From the NCBI RefSeq assembly GCF_003951285.1, contig NZ_RXFQ01000027.1:1-64000 (forward strand): a stretch of DNA of 64,000 bases. Direction: 5' to 3'. The DNA is from Variovorax beijingensis (GTDB taxonomy: Bacteria > Pseudomonadota > Gammaproteobacteria > Burkholderiales > Burkholderiaceae_C). Positions 44,904-53,598 of the stretch are shown in pieces. Position 1 is the stretch's first letter, and each line of letters opens with the position of its first letter. The notes under the pieces were generated by a model. It searched no databases. It saw nothing but the letters and a program-made list of their open reading frames with translations, and was not told the origin of the DNA. Made by a program: the position numbers and the translations under genes.

Positions 44904-45620
44904 ATGACCGCTGCCTTGGAAATCAAGGGCCTGCACGCCTGGTACGGCGAATCGCACGTGCTGCACGGCGTCGACATGGTGGTACAGCCCGGCGAGGTGG
45001 TCACGCTGCTCGGGCGCAACGGCGCGGGGCGCACCAGCACGCTGCGCGCCATCATGGGCCTGACAGGCTCGCGCAAGGGCAGCATCGAAGTCAATGGCGT
45101 GCAGACCATCGGCATGGCCACGCACCGCATCGCGCACCTGGGCATCGGCTATTGCCCCGAAGAGCGCGGCATCTTCGCGAGCCTCTCTGCAGAGGAAAAC
45201 CTGCTGCTGCCGCCGCCGCTCAAGAACGTCAAGGGTGCGGGGCCGGGCATGTCGGTGGCCGAGATCTACGAGATGTTCCCCAACCTGGCCGAGCGCCGCA
45301 ACAGCCCGGGCACGCGGCTGTCAGGCGGTGAGCAGCAGATGCTGGCGGTGGCGCGCATCCTGCGCACCGGCGCCAAGCTGCTGCTGCTCGACGAGATATC
45401 CGAAGGCCTGGCCCCCGTCATCGTGCAGGCGCTCGCCCGGATGATCCACACGCTGCGCGGCAAGGGCTACACCATCGTGATGGTGGAGCAGAACTTCCGC
45501 TTTGCCGCGCCGCTGGCCGACCGCTTCTACGTGATGGAGCACGGCCGCATGGTCGAGGCCTTCGGCGCCAAGGAGCTCGACGCCAAGATGCCCGTGCTCA
45601 GCGAGCTGCTGGGCGTGTAG
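44904..45620 (+). CDS. livF: Branched-chain amino-acid ABC ATPase LivF
   Basis: A 238-residue ATPase, partner of LivG. Walker A is GRNGAGRTSTLRAIMG: the lysine of the usual GKT is arginine (GRT), which is unusual because that lysine binds ATP phosphates. Signature LSGGEQQMLAVARIL, Walker B LLLLDEISEGLAP (Asp-Glu intact) and switch region MVEQNFRFAAP with Gln/Asn instead of His are seen; the last is usual for LivF. The ATG at 44904 has AGGAGG inside a hairpin. Confidence 0.92.
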   Translation: MTAALEIKGLHAWYGESHVLHGVDMVVQPGEVVTLLGRNGAGRTSTLRAIMGLTGSRKGSIEVNGVQTIGMATHRIAHLGIGYCPEERGIFASLSAEENLLLPPPLKNVKGAGPGMSVAEIYEMFPNLAERRNSPGTRLSGGEQQMLAVARILRTGAKLLLLDEISEGLAPVIVQALARMIHTLRGKGYTIVMVEQNFRFAAPLADRFYVMEHGRMVEAFGAKELDAKMPVLSELLGV

Positions 45621-45676
45621 CCGCGGCCCCGCCAATCGTTTTTCCGTTGACTCTCTCAACCATTCCAGGAGACACC

Positions 45677-46873
45677 ATGCAAACCAAGCTCAAAATCATT
45701 GCTCTCATGCTCGGGGCCGCGGGTCTTGCGAGCCATGCCGTGCAGGCGCAGGAGAAGGTCGTCATCGGCTACATCAGCGACCTGTCGGGCCTGTACGCCG
45801 ACCTGGAAGGCAAGGGCGGCGCAACGGCCATCCAGATGGCCATCGACGACATGGGCGGCAAGGTGCTCGGCCAGCCGGTGGAGGTGCTGAGCGTCGACCA
45901 CCAGAACAAGCCCGACATCGCCGCCTCCAAGGCGCGCGAGTGGATCGACACCGCCGGCGCCACGATGATCTTCGCGGGCACCAATTCGGGCGTGGCGCTG
46001 GCCACCGCCAAGGTGGCGCAGGAGAAGAAGCGCGTGTTCTTCACCAACGGTGCAGCCACCTCGGCGCTCACCAACGCGCAGTGCAGCCCCTACACCGTGC
46101 ACTACGCCTACGACACGGTCGCACTCGCCAAGAGCACCGGCGGCGCGGTGGTCGACACGGGCGGCAAGAGCTGGTTCTTCCTGACGGCCGACTATGCCTT
46201 CGGCCATGCACTCGAGGGCGACACCGCCAAGGTGGTCAAGGCCAAGGGCGGCACGGTGGTAGGCACGGTGCGGGCACCGCTCAATGCGTCGGATTTCTCG
46301 TCCTTCCTGCTGCAGGCGCAGAACTCCAAGGCCCAGGTGCTGGGCCTGGCCAATGCCGGCGGCGACTTCATCAACTCGATGAAGGCATCGAAGGAGTTCG
46401 GCATCGACAAGTCGATGAAGGTCGCGGGCCTCCTGGTGTTCCTCACCGACGTGAAGAGCCTGGGCCTGCCGGCCACGCAGGGCCTGCTGCACACTACCAG
46501 CTGGTACTGGGACGCGGACGACGAGTCGCGCAAGTGGGCCGCGCGCTACGAAGCCAAGACCAAGAACAAGCCGACCGACATCCAGGCGGCAGACTACTCG
46601 GCCACCATGGCCTACCTCAAGGCCGTGGAGGCAGTGAAGAGCACCGATGCCGACAAGGTCATGGCGCACCTCAAGAAGACGCCGATCAACGACTTCTATG
46701 CCAAGGGCGTGATCCGCCCCGACGGCCGCATGGTGCACGACATGCTGCTGGCCGAAGTCAAGAAGCCGTCGGAATCCAAGGGCCCGTGGGACCTGCTGAA
46801 GATCGTCAAGAAGGTGCCGGGCGACCAGGTCTACACGACCAAGGAAGAAAGCACCTGCGCGCTGTGGAAGTAA
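45677..46873 (+). CDS. livK: Branched-chain amino-acid-type substrate-binding protein
   Basis: A 398-residue periplasmic type I binding protein. Signal peptide MQTKLKIIALMLGAAGLASH with cleavage after VQA near 24; the mature part begins QEKVVIGYISDLSGLYADLE. Conserved family segments include AIDDMGGKVLGQPVEVLSVD and FFLTADYAFGHALEGDTAK. AGGAGA precedes the ATG at good distance. It sits between the ATPase and permease genes and is the cognate ligand binder. Ligand could be an amino acid, amide or aromatic acid. Confidence 0.92.
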   Translation: MQTKLKIIALMLGAAGLASHAVQAQEKVVIGYISDLSGLYADLEGKGGATAIQMAIDDMGGKVLGQPVEVLSVDHQNKPDIAASKAREWIDTAGATMIFAGTNSGVALATAKVAQEKKRVFFTNGAATSALTNAQCSPYTVHYAYDTVALAKSTGGAVVDTGGKSWFFLTADYAFGHALEGDTAKVVKAKGGTVVGTVRAPLNASDFSSFLLQAQNSKAQVLGLANAGGDFINSMKASKEFGIDKSMKVAGLLVFLTDVKSLGLPATQGLLHTTSWYWDADDESRKWAARYEAKTKNKPTDIQAADYSATMAYLKAVEAVKSTDADKVMAHLKKTPINDFYAKGVIRPDGRMVHDMLLAEVKKPSESKGPWDLLKIVKKVPGDQVYTTKEESTCALWK

Positions 46874-46959
46874 CTGCTGCCTGAGCAGGAGCTGGCCGTA
46901 CGCGGCGCGGCTCCCGCGCGAAGCCGCTGCCTCCTTTCTGAACCTCGATTCCATTCACG

Positions 46960-47835
46960 ATGAATATTTCCATGCCTGCCCTGTTGAGCCAGCTCCTGCT
47001 GGGGCTGGTCAACGGGTCGTTCTACGCGATCCTGAGTCTGGGGCTGGCGGTGATCTTCGGGCTGCTCAACGTCATCAACTTCGCGCATGGCGCGCTGTTC
47101 ATGATGGGAGCGGTGCTGTCGTGGATGGCGATGAATTATTTCAACGTCAACTACTGGGTCATGCTGGCGGTGGCGCCGCTCGTCGTCGGGCTGTTCGGCG
47201 TGCTGATCGAGCGGCTGCTGCTGCGCTGGATCTACAAGCTCGACCACCTCTACGGCCTGCTGCTCACGCTGGGCCTCACGCTGCTGATCGAAGGCGGCTT
47301 CCGTTCGGTGTACGGCGTGTCGGGCCTGGCCTACAACACGCCCGAGGCGCTGAGCGGCGGCACCAACCTGGGCTTCATGTTCCTGCCCAACTACCGTGCC
47401 TGGGTGGTCGTCGCATCGCTGGTGGTGTGCTTCGCCACTTGGTATGCGATCGAAAAGACGCGGCTGGGCGCCTACCTGCGGGCCGGCACCGAGAACCCGC
47501 GGCTGGTCGAGGCCTTCGGCGTCAACGTGCCGCTGATGGTGACGCTGACCTACGGCTTCGGCGTGGCGCTGGCGGCCTTCGCCGGCGTGCTCGCGGCGCC
47601 GGTGATCCAGATCTCGCCGCTGATGGGGCAGAACCTCATCATCATCGTGTTCGCGGTGGTCGTGATCGGCGGCATGGGCTCGATCATGGGCGCCATCCTC
47701 ACGGGCCTGGGGCTCGGCGTGATCGAGGGCCTGACCAAGGTGTTCTACCCGGAGGCTTCGGCCACCGTGGTGTTCGTGATCATGGTCGTGGTGCTGCTGA
47801 TCCGTCCCGCCGGCCTCTTCGGCAGCGAGAAGTGA
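46960..47835 (+). CDS. livH: Branched-chain amino-acid ABC permease LivH
   Basis: A 291-residue inner-membrane permease with about eight helices. LivH marks: LLLGLVNGSFYAILSLGLAV, GLLNVINFAHGALFMMGA, LGAYLRAGTENPRLVEAFGV (coupling loop) and VVVIGGMGSIMGAILTGL. Normal size. livM begins five bases after the stop. Confidence 0.94.
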   Translation: MNISMPALLSQLLLGLVNGSFYAILSLGLAVIFGLLNVINFAHGALFMMGAVLSWMAMNYFNVNYWVMLAVAPLVVGLFGVLIERLLLRWIYKLDHLYGLLLTLGLTLLIEGGFRSVYGVSGLAYNTPEALSGGTNLGFMFLPNYRAWVVVASLVVCFATWYAIEKTRLGAYLRAGTENPRLVEAFGVNVPLMVTLTYGFGVALAAFAGVLAAPVIQISPLMGQNLIIIVFAVVVIGGMGSIMGAILTGLGLGVIEGLTKVFYPEASATVVFVIMVVVLLIRPAGLFGSEK

Positions 47836-47840
47836 AGTCC

Positions 47841-48827
47841 ATGAAGAAAATATCGCTCGTCGTCTACGCAGTGCTGCTGCTGGCACTCGTCGCCGCACCC
47901 TTCATCGGCTTCTATCCGGTGTTCGTGATGAAGGTACTGTGCTTCGCGCTCTTTGCCTGCGCCTTCAACCTGCTGCTGGGCTACACCGGCATGCTGTCCT
48001 TCGGGCATGCCGCGTTCCTCGGCGGCTCGGCCTACCTCACTGGCCAGGCGCTCAAGGTCTGGCATTTCACGCCCGAGCTCGGCCTCGCCATGGGCACGCT
48101 GGCCGGCGCGCTGCTGGGGCTGGTGTTCGGTTGGCTGGCCATTCGCCGCCAGGGCATCTACTTCTCGATGATCACGCTGGCGCTGGCGCAGATGATGTAC
48201 TTCGTCGCGCTGCAGGCGCCCTTCACCGGCGGCGAGGATGGACTGCAGAGCGTGCCGCGCGGCAAGCTCTTCGGCATCGTCGACCTGCGCGACGACCTCA
48301 CGATGTACTACGTCGCGCTGGTGATCGTGGTGGCGGCCTTCCTGCTCATCGCGCGCACCGTGCATTCGCCGTTCGGCCAGGTGCTCAAGGGCATCAAGGA
48401 GAACGAGCCGCGCGCCATCTCGCTCGGCTACGACGTCAACCGCTTCAAGCTGCTGGCCTTCGTGATCTCGGCCGCGCTGTCGGGCCTGGCCGGCTCGCTC
48501 AAGACGCTGGTGCTCGGCTTCGCTTCGCTGAGCGACGTGCACTGGACCGCATCGGGCCACGTGATCCTGATGACGCTGGTGGGCGGCCTGGGCACGCTGT
48601 CGGGCCCGCTGGTGGGCTCGGCGGTGGTGGTGCTGCTGGAGAACAAGGTGGGTGACTTCGGCAGCTTCATGGCGCACCTCACCGGGGTCGACTGGTTCAA
48701 CACGCTCGGCGAGTCGGTCACCATGGTCACGGGCCTGATCTTCGTGATCTGCGTGCTGGCGTTCCGCAGGGGGATCATGGGCGAGGTCATCGCTTTCCTC
48801 GACCGGCGCCGCGGCAAGAAGGCCTGA
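47841..48827 (+). CDS. livM: Branched-chain amino-acid ABC permease LivM
   Basis: A 328-residue permease with about nine to ten helices, pairing with LivH. LivM marks: NLLLGYTGMLSFGHAAFLGG, RQGIYFSMITLALAQMMYFV, LKGIKENEPRAISLGYDVNR (coupling loop) and TLVGGLGTLSGPLVGSAVVV. The ATG at 47841 is preceded by GAAGTGAAG. Last gene of the operon; a convergent terminator follows at once. Confidence 0.94.
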   Translation: MKKISLVVYAVLLLALVAAPFIGFYPVFVMKVLCFALFACAFNLLLGYTGMLSFGHAAFLGGSAYLTGQALKVWHFTPELGLAMGTLAGALLGLVFGWLAIRRQGIYFSMITLALAQMMYFVALQAPFTGGEDGLQSVPRGKLFGIVDLRDDLTMYYVALVIVVAAFLLIARTVHSPFGQVLKGIKENEPRAISLGYDVNRFKLLAFVISAALSGLAGSLKTLVLGFASLSDVHWTASGHVILMTLVGGLGTLSGPLVGSAVVVLLENKVGDFGSFMAHLTGVDWFNTLGESVTMVTGLIFVICVLAFRRGIMGEVIAFLDRRRGKKA

Positions 48828-48835
48828 GAAAACGA

Positions 48836-48862
48836 AAGAAGGCGGACTCTGTCCGCCTTCTT
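48836..48862. terminator. Bidirectional terminator between livM and the 5'-nucleotidase
   Basis: AAGAAGGCGGA-CTCTG-TCCGCCTTCTT, a perfect eleven-pair stem with A and T at its base, nine bases after livM and 21 before the end of the convergent nucleotidase gene. It can serve both. Confidence 0.8.
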
Positions 48863-48882
48863 CGCTTCTGGCGCAAGCCTGC

Positions 48883-50715
48883 TCAGGGCAGCGCGGTGAT
48901 GCGGTTGGCCGCGGGCGGCGCGAGCGGGCTGTTGGCCTTGATGTAGGCCTCGAGGGCGTCCACGTCCTGGTCGCCGCCGAGCGTGTCCGTGCCCTGGTTG
49001 AAGACCGTGAAGTTGTCGCCGCCGGTGGCCAGGAAGCTGTTCATCGTCACGCGGTAGCTCGCGCTGTCAGTCATCGCGGTTCCGTTGAGCGCCATGTTGC
49101 TGATGCGCGAGCCCGCGGGCGCCGAGAGGCTGTAGCTGTAGCTCAGGCTGCGCGAAGGCAGCAGCACCCTCGGCGAGGCGACCGTGTTGCTGCCGCTGTT
49201 GAACTGCTGCTCGAGCAAGGCCTTGATCTGCGCGCCGGTCATCGTCTTCACCACCAGGCTGTTGCCGAAGGGCTGCACGCTGAAGATCTGGCCATAGGTC
49301 ACGCTGCCGTCGCCGGCCGGCACGAGATCGGCGCGCACGCCGCCCGGGTTCATGAATGCGATCTGGGCGCCGCCCTTGTCGCTGGCGCTGGTCGCGGCGA
49401 GCTGCGCATCGGCGATCAGGTTGCCGAGCACGCTTTCGCGGGAGGCCGTCTGCGTGCGCGTGGCGGGACCGGAGAGCGTACCCACCACCCGCTGTACCAG
49501 CGGCGCCGCGACGGACAGGTACTGGCTGACGAGCGCGGCCACTTCCTGGTTCTTGCCGAACACGGGGTACTGGTCGGTCACCGCCACCGTGTTCGCGCCG
49601 CTGGTGTACGCCTCGCCCTGGACGATCACGTTGTCGGCCGACTTGGCCGTGACCTTGCGGGTGCGCGTGTCGATCGTCAGGTTGATGTCGGTCAGCAGGG
49701 TGCCGTACTGGCCGGCGCTGGTCAGCAGGAAGGGCTTGGCCGGATTGGTCTGGCCGTAGTCGCAGATGTAGGAGCGGTGCGTGTGGCCCGAGATCACCAC
49801 GTCGACCGAGGCGTCGAGCTTGTTGAGGATCGGCAGGATGTCGCCGTTCAGGCCGGCGCAGCTCTTGTCGTTGTAGCCCACGGTGGTGGTGCCGCCTTCG
49901 TGGACCACCACCACGATGGCGTCGGCGCCCTGGGCCTTCAGCTGCGGGATCAGCGCGTTGGCCGTGTCGGCTTCATCCTTGAAGCTCAGCCCCGCGACGC
50001 CGGCCGGCGTCACGATGCTGGGCGTACCCTTGAGCGTCATGCCGATGAACGCGACCTTCACCGTGGCGCCGTCCTTGGAGAAGGTCTTGATGCCCGTGGC
50101 GGGGAACAGCGTGGTGCCGTCGGTCTTCACGGTGTTGGCGGCCAGGAAGCCGAAGTTGGCGCCCGGGAAAGCCTTGTTCACGCGGCAGGGCTCCAGCGGC
50201 GTGTTCTTGGCGCAGCCGCCGTTCTTCATGCGCAGGAGTTCGGTCTGGCCCTTGTCGAACTCGTGGTTGCCGACGGCGTTGAAGTCGATCTTCATCGCGT
50301 TCACGGCTTCGATGGTCGGCTCGTCGAGGAACAGCGCCGACACCAGCGGCGAGGCGCCGATCATGTCGCCGGCGGAGACCACGGCGTTGTTCTCGTTCTT
50401 CGCCTTGAGCGACGCGATGGCCGAAGCAAGGTAAGCGGCGCCGCCGGCGGGCACTGCGACCGTGCCGCCTTCCCTGGCCGGCGCGGTGATGGAAAGCCTG
50501 GGCGGCTCGAGGTTGCCGTGCAGGTCGTTGAAGGCAATGAGCTTCACGTCCATGCTGCCGGGCGCGGCGGGCGGGGGCGGTGCCGGGGGCGCGGGAGCAG
50601 GAGCGGGCGGGAGGAACGGAATGAACCCGTTCGAATTGCTGCTGCTTCCGCCGCACGCGGACAAGGTGGCCAGGACAACCCCCGCCAGGGCGAGATGTTT
50701 CAACGATGCGTGCAT
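48883..50715 (-). CDS. Lipoprotein 5'-nucleotidase / metallophosphatase (UshA family)
   Basis: A 610-residue exported enzyme. Lipoprotein signal with lipobox LATLSAC (Cys near 21), then a Ser/Asn and Pro-rich linker (about 25-52). The calcineurin-like domain shows FNDLHGNLEP, GDMIGASPL, AVGNHEFDKG and SGHTHRSYIC with metal-binding His and Asp; the C-terminal 5'-nucleotidase domain (about 360-600) shows ESVLGNLIADAQL and NPGGVRADL. ATG at 50715 with GAGGAGAGG. It probably hydrolyses extracellular nucleotides or related phosphate esters. No partner genes. Confidence 0.92.
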   Translation of the reverse strand: MHASLKHLALAGVVLATLSACGGSSSNSNGFIPFLPPAPAPAPPAPPPPAAPGSMDVKLIAFNDLHGNLEPPRLSITAPAREGGTVAVPAGGAAYLASAIASLKAKNENNAVVSAGDMIGASPLVSALFLDEPTIEAVNAMKIDFNAVGNHEFDKGQTELLRMKNGGCAKNTPLEPCRVNKAFPGANFGFLAANTVKTDGTTLFPATGIKTFSKDGATVKVAFIGMTLKGTPSIVTPAGVAGLSFKDEADTANALIPQLKAQGADAIVVVVHEGGTTTVGYNDKSCAGLNGDILPILNKLDASVDVVISGHTHRSYICDYGQTNPAKPFLLTSAGQYGTLLTDINLTIDTRTRKVTAKSADNVIVQGEAYTSGANTVAVTDQYPVFGKNQEVAALVSQYLSVAAPLVQRVVGTLSGPATRTQTASRESVLGNLIADAQLAATSASDKGGAQIAFMNPGGVRADLVPAGDGSVTYGQIFSVQPFGNSLVVKTMTGAQIKALLEQQFNSGSNTVASPRVLLPSRSLSYSYSLSAPAGSRISNMALNGTAMTDSASYRVTMNSFLATGGDNFTVFNQGTDTLGGDQDVDALEAYIKANSPLAPPAANRITALP

Positions 50716-50798
50716 GAGCCTCTCCTCATTTGATGGAATGCAGCGCATGCTGGACATGGCAGATGACGTCGCCATGACCGCCCCCGCAGAAAGAGTGA

Positions 50799-51254
50799 TC
50801 AGGGCAGGGGAACCACGCGGATGGCCACGCCGGGGCCGAAGGCGCGCTGCAGCAGTTCGCTGGCTTGTGCGCTCTGCGCATCGCCGGGCGACTGCACCGC
50901 CAGCCATCCCTCGGTGGCTCGCCGCTGCAGGTGCCAGCCCTCCTGCCCGATGCGGATCAGGCTGGCGAGCGAAGCGGCATCCGCGATGGGCAGCGCCGCG
51001 GGCGCGATGTCGAGCCAGTCCACCACCTGGTCGGCTTCGCCGCCGAGCCGCGCGGTCGCGCCGTCCACCAGCGCTTGCTGCGTGGCCGCATCCCTGACTG
51101 CGCCCTGCAGGATGATCCCGTTGCCGTGCCAGCGGATTTCAAGCGCTGCGTTCGTTGCCGGTGGGGCCGGCCGTGCGGCTGCGAACACCCACGCGGCGCC
51201 TGCGGCGGCCAGCAGAACCATCAGCAGCGCGATGACCCGGGGTCTTCTGTTCAT
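50799..51254 (-). CDS. Small exported protein with BON-like domain, function unknown
   Basis: A 151-residue protein with one N-terminal hydrophobic helix (about 6-27, RVIALLMVLLAAAGAAWVFA). The rest resembles a BON-like alpha/beta domain as found ahead of OmpA-type proteins: GIILQGAVRDAATQQALVDG and VVDWLDIAPAALP. It ends GVAIRVVPLP. No catalytic motif is seen. It lies alone between the nucleotidase and lipocalin genes on the same strand. I do not recognise a characterised homologue. Confidence 0.65.
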   Translation of the reverse strand: MNRRPRVIALLMVLLAAAGAAWVFAAARPAPPATNAALEIRWHGNGIILQGAVRDAATQQALVDGATARLGGEADQVVDWLDIAPAALPIADAASLASLIRIGQEGWHLQRRATEGWLAVQSPGDAQSAQASELLQRAFGPGVAIRVVPLP

Positions 51255-51353
51255 TCGAGCCTTGGCGCACGTCCATCGTGCAAACGTCGAATGCCGAGTT
51301 CAGGGGCCCGGCATGACGGCGTGATGACAGTCGCACAGGGTTGCTGCGCGGCC

Positions 51354-52427
51354 TCAGAGCCGCAGTGGCGCGGCGTAGCCGGTCATCTCCAGGTAGCCCC
51401 GGCCGGCACGGCGGCCTTGCGCATCGACGAGGTCGCTCAGGCCTTCCCAGTACACCCCGCCGGTGGAGCCGCGGCTGTCGAGCTCCTGGTCGTCGAACAG
51501 CGCGTGCACCTCGAAGCTGCCCGATGGGGTATGCACGCGCCAACGGGTCGGGTACTTGGCCTGCGTGCGCGGGCTGGTCCACGTGTTCGCGCTTTCGAAG
51601 CGCACCTCGTCGCTGTTGAAAATGCGCAGCGCGCCATCGCGCGTGCGAAACGATCCGCCGGCCCACAGCGCACTGCCGTCGCGGCGCCGCAGGCGAAAGG
51701 CGGTGAGGGCGCTGCCGTCGTCCAGGTTCATGCCGATCCAGTCCCAGCCCACGGCCTCGGGATGCATCAGCGCTTCACTCCATTCGTGGTCGAGCCAGGC
51801 GGTGCCGCCGACGTCGAAGGCCTGGCCCTTGACCGTGAGCCTGCCCTGCGCGCGCAGCTGCGGCTCGCTGTAGTAGTAGCTCGCCTGCGCTTCCTCCGGT
51901 CCCTTGCGAGAGAGCCCGGCCTTGCCTTGCAGCAGCACCGCCTGCGTGGGCGTGAAGCGCAGGTCGAGCGAGAACTCGCCGGCCGGGATGCGCGCCGAAT
52001 AGCTGCCGTCCTCCATGCGCACCAGCGACCAGTCGCGCAGGCGCACGTCGGTGTCGGCTTCGCTGGCCGATGCAACGCCGAAGCCCGCGCGCGCAATGCG
52101 CTGGTCGTGCAGCAGCACGCGGCCTTCGAGGTCGGTGACGGCTGCGTGCGCGAACACGAGGTTCCTGGCCGCGAAGGCCGAGCGCAGGCCCTGCGCCGCA
52201 TCGATGCGCGAGCGGAAGAAGGTCACCTGGAAGCCGAACTCGCGTCCCGCCGGAGTCTTCGCGTGGCCCGTGATGTACCACCACTCGGTTTGCAGATCGG
52301 GATGGCTGCCGTAGTCGCGCGGGAACTGCAGCGTGCGCGCGGGCAGTGCCCAGCCTGCGGGCGCAGCGGCCAGCGCCGCGAGCAGCAGGCTGCGGCGCGA
52401 GAGCTTGTGGAGCGCGGCCGGCGGCAT
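51354..52427 (-). CDS. AttH/carotenoid 1,2-hydratase-like lipocalin
   Basis: A 357-residue exported protein. A twin-arginine-type signal (LSRRSLLLAALAAAPAGWAL) precedes the tandem lipocalin-like AttH fold: FPRDYGSHPDLQTEWWYITG, GFQVTFFRSRI, YYYSEPQLRAQGRLTVKG, AWLDHEWS and GWDWIGMNLDDGSALTAFRL. The family is often encoded with FtsX-type ABC transporters and is thought to carry lipophilic molecules. The ATG at 52427 overlaps the preceding PLP-enzyme stop by one base (TGATG). Confidence 0.87.
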   Translation of the reverse strand: MPPAALHKLSRRSLLLAALAAAPAGWALPARTLQFPRDYGSHPDLQTEWWYITGHAKTPAGREFGFQVTFFRSRIDAAQGLRSAFAARNLVFAHAAVTDLEGRVLLHDQRIARAGFGVASASEADTDVRLRDWSLVRMEDGSYSARIPAGEFSLDLRFTPTQAVLLQGKAGLSRKGPEEAQASYYYSEPQLRAQGRLTVKGQAFDVGGTAWLDHEWSEALMHPEAVGWDWIGMNLDDGSALTAFRLRRRDGSALWAGGSFRTRDGALRIFNSDEVRFESANTWTSPRTQAKYPTRWRVHTPSGSFEVHALFDDQELDSRGSTGGVYWEGLSDLVDAQGRRAGRGYLEMTGYAAPLRL

Positions 52428-53503
52428 CACCCCGCAACCAGTGCGTCGATGCGCTGCTGCGCCGGGCCGATGTCGCCGAACGCGTTCTGCACCCAGGCCG
52501 CATCGTGATAGCTCGGCAGGTAGCGCTCGCCCGCATCGCACAGCAGCGAAAGGATGGAGCCCTGCCGGCCGGCCGCGCGCATCTCGCGCGCAATGGCCAG
52601 CATGCCGACGAAGTTGGTGCCGGTCGACGGGCCGACCTTGCGGCCGAGCAGCGCCGAGAGCGCGTGCATGGCCGCCACCGAATCGAGATTGGGAACCTCG
52701 ATCATCCGGTCGACCAGCGTGCGGATGAAGCTCGGCTCCACGCGCGGCCGGCCGATGCCTTCGATGCGCGAGCCCGCCGCCGTCAGCGTGGCGTCGCCGG
52801 TGCGGTGGTAGGCCGAGAACACCGAGCCCTCAGGGTCGGGCACGCACACCTGCGTGTCGTGGCAGCGATAGCGCACATAGCGCCCGATGGTGGCGCTGGT
52901 GCCGCCGGTGCCTGCGCCCACCACGATCCACGCCGGCACTGGATGCCGCTCGCGCGCCATCTGCTGGAACATGCTTTCGGCGATGTTGTTGTTGCCGCGC
53001 CAGTCGGTGGCGCGCTCGGCATAGGTGAACTGGTCCATGTAATGGCCGCCGGTCTGCTCGGCGAGCGCGTGCGCTTCCTCGTAGACCTGCGCCGCATGGT
53101 CGACGAAGTGGCAGCGCGCGCCATAGAAGGCGATCTGTGCCACTTTCTCGGGCGAGGTGCTGCGCGGCATCACGGCGATGAAGGGCAGCCCCAGCAGCCG
53201 CGCGAAATAGGCTTCGCTGACCGCCGTCGAGCCGCTCGAGGCCTCGACGATCGTGGTGCCCTCGCGTACCCATCCGTTGCACAGCGCATAGAGGAAGAGA
53301 GAACGCGCGAGCCGGTGCTTGAGGCTGCCGGTGGGGTGGGTCGATTCGTCCTTCAGGTACAGGTCGATGCCGGCCGCGGCGAGCGCGGGCAGCGGCAGCG
53401 GGATCAAGTGCGTGTCGGCACTGCGCTGGTAGTCGGCCTCGATGCGGCGGATCGCGCCGCCGAGCCAGCCGCCGCAGGAGGAAGAGGAGGGTGTTTGCTG
53501 CAT
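52427..53503 (-). CDS. Cysteine synthase/cysteine desulfhydrase-like PLP enzyme
   Basis: A 358-residue fold-type II PLP enzyme. The Schiff-base lysine is in HPTGSLKHRLA (about Lys62), the substrate loop in EASSGSTAVSEAYFARLLG and the PLP phosphate loop in GAGTGGTSATIGRYVR. It resembles the Cds1 L-cysteine desulfhydrase branch more than CysK. Its stop overlaps the lipocalin start by one base, so the two are translationally coupled; the FtsX permease gene ends 95 bases farther right. A link between thiol chemistry and the exporter is inferred. Confidence 0.87.
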   Translation of the reverse strand: MQQTPSSSSCGGWLGGAIRRIEADYQRSADTHLIPLPLPALAAAGIDLYLKDESTHPTGSLKHRLARSLFLYALCNGWVREGTTIVEASSGSTAVSEAYFARLLGLPFIAVMPRSTSPEKVAQIAFYGARCHFVDHAAQVYEEAHALAEQTGGHYMDQFTYAERATDWRGNNNIAESMFQQMARERHPVPAWIVVGAGTGGTSATIGRYVRYRCHDTQVCVPDPEGSVFSAYHRTGDATLTAAGSRIEGIGRPRVEPSFIRTLVDRMIEVPNLDSVAAMHALSALLGRKVGPSTGTNFVGMLAIAREMRAAGRQGSILSLLCDAGERYLPSYHDAAWVQNAFGDIGPAQQRIDALVAG

Positions 53504-53598
53504 ATCTGTGCCAGTCTACAAGTCGCTGGTGTTGATGGGCTGTTGGCTTGTTTGTGTTCGGGGGCCGGGGCGAGAGCCGGCCCCGGAACGCCAAAAAA

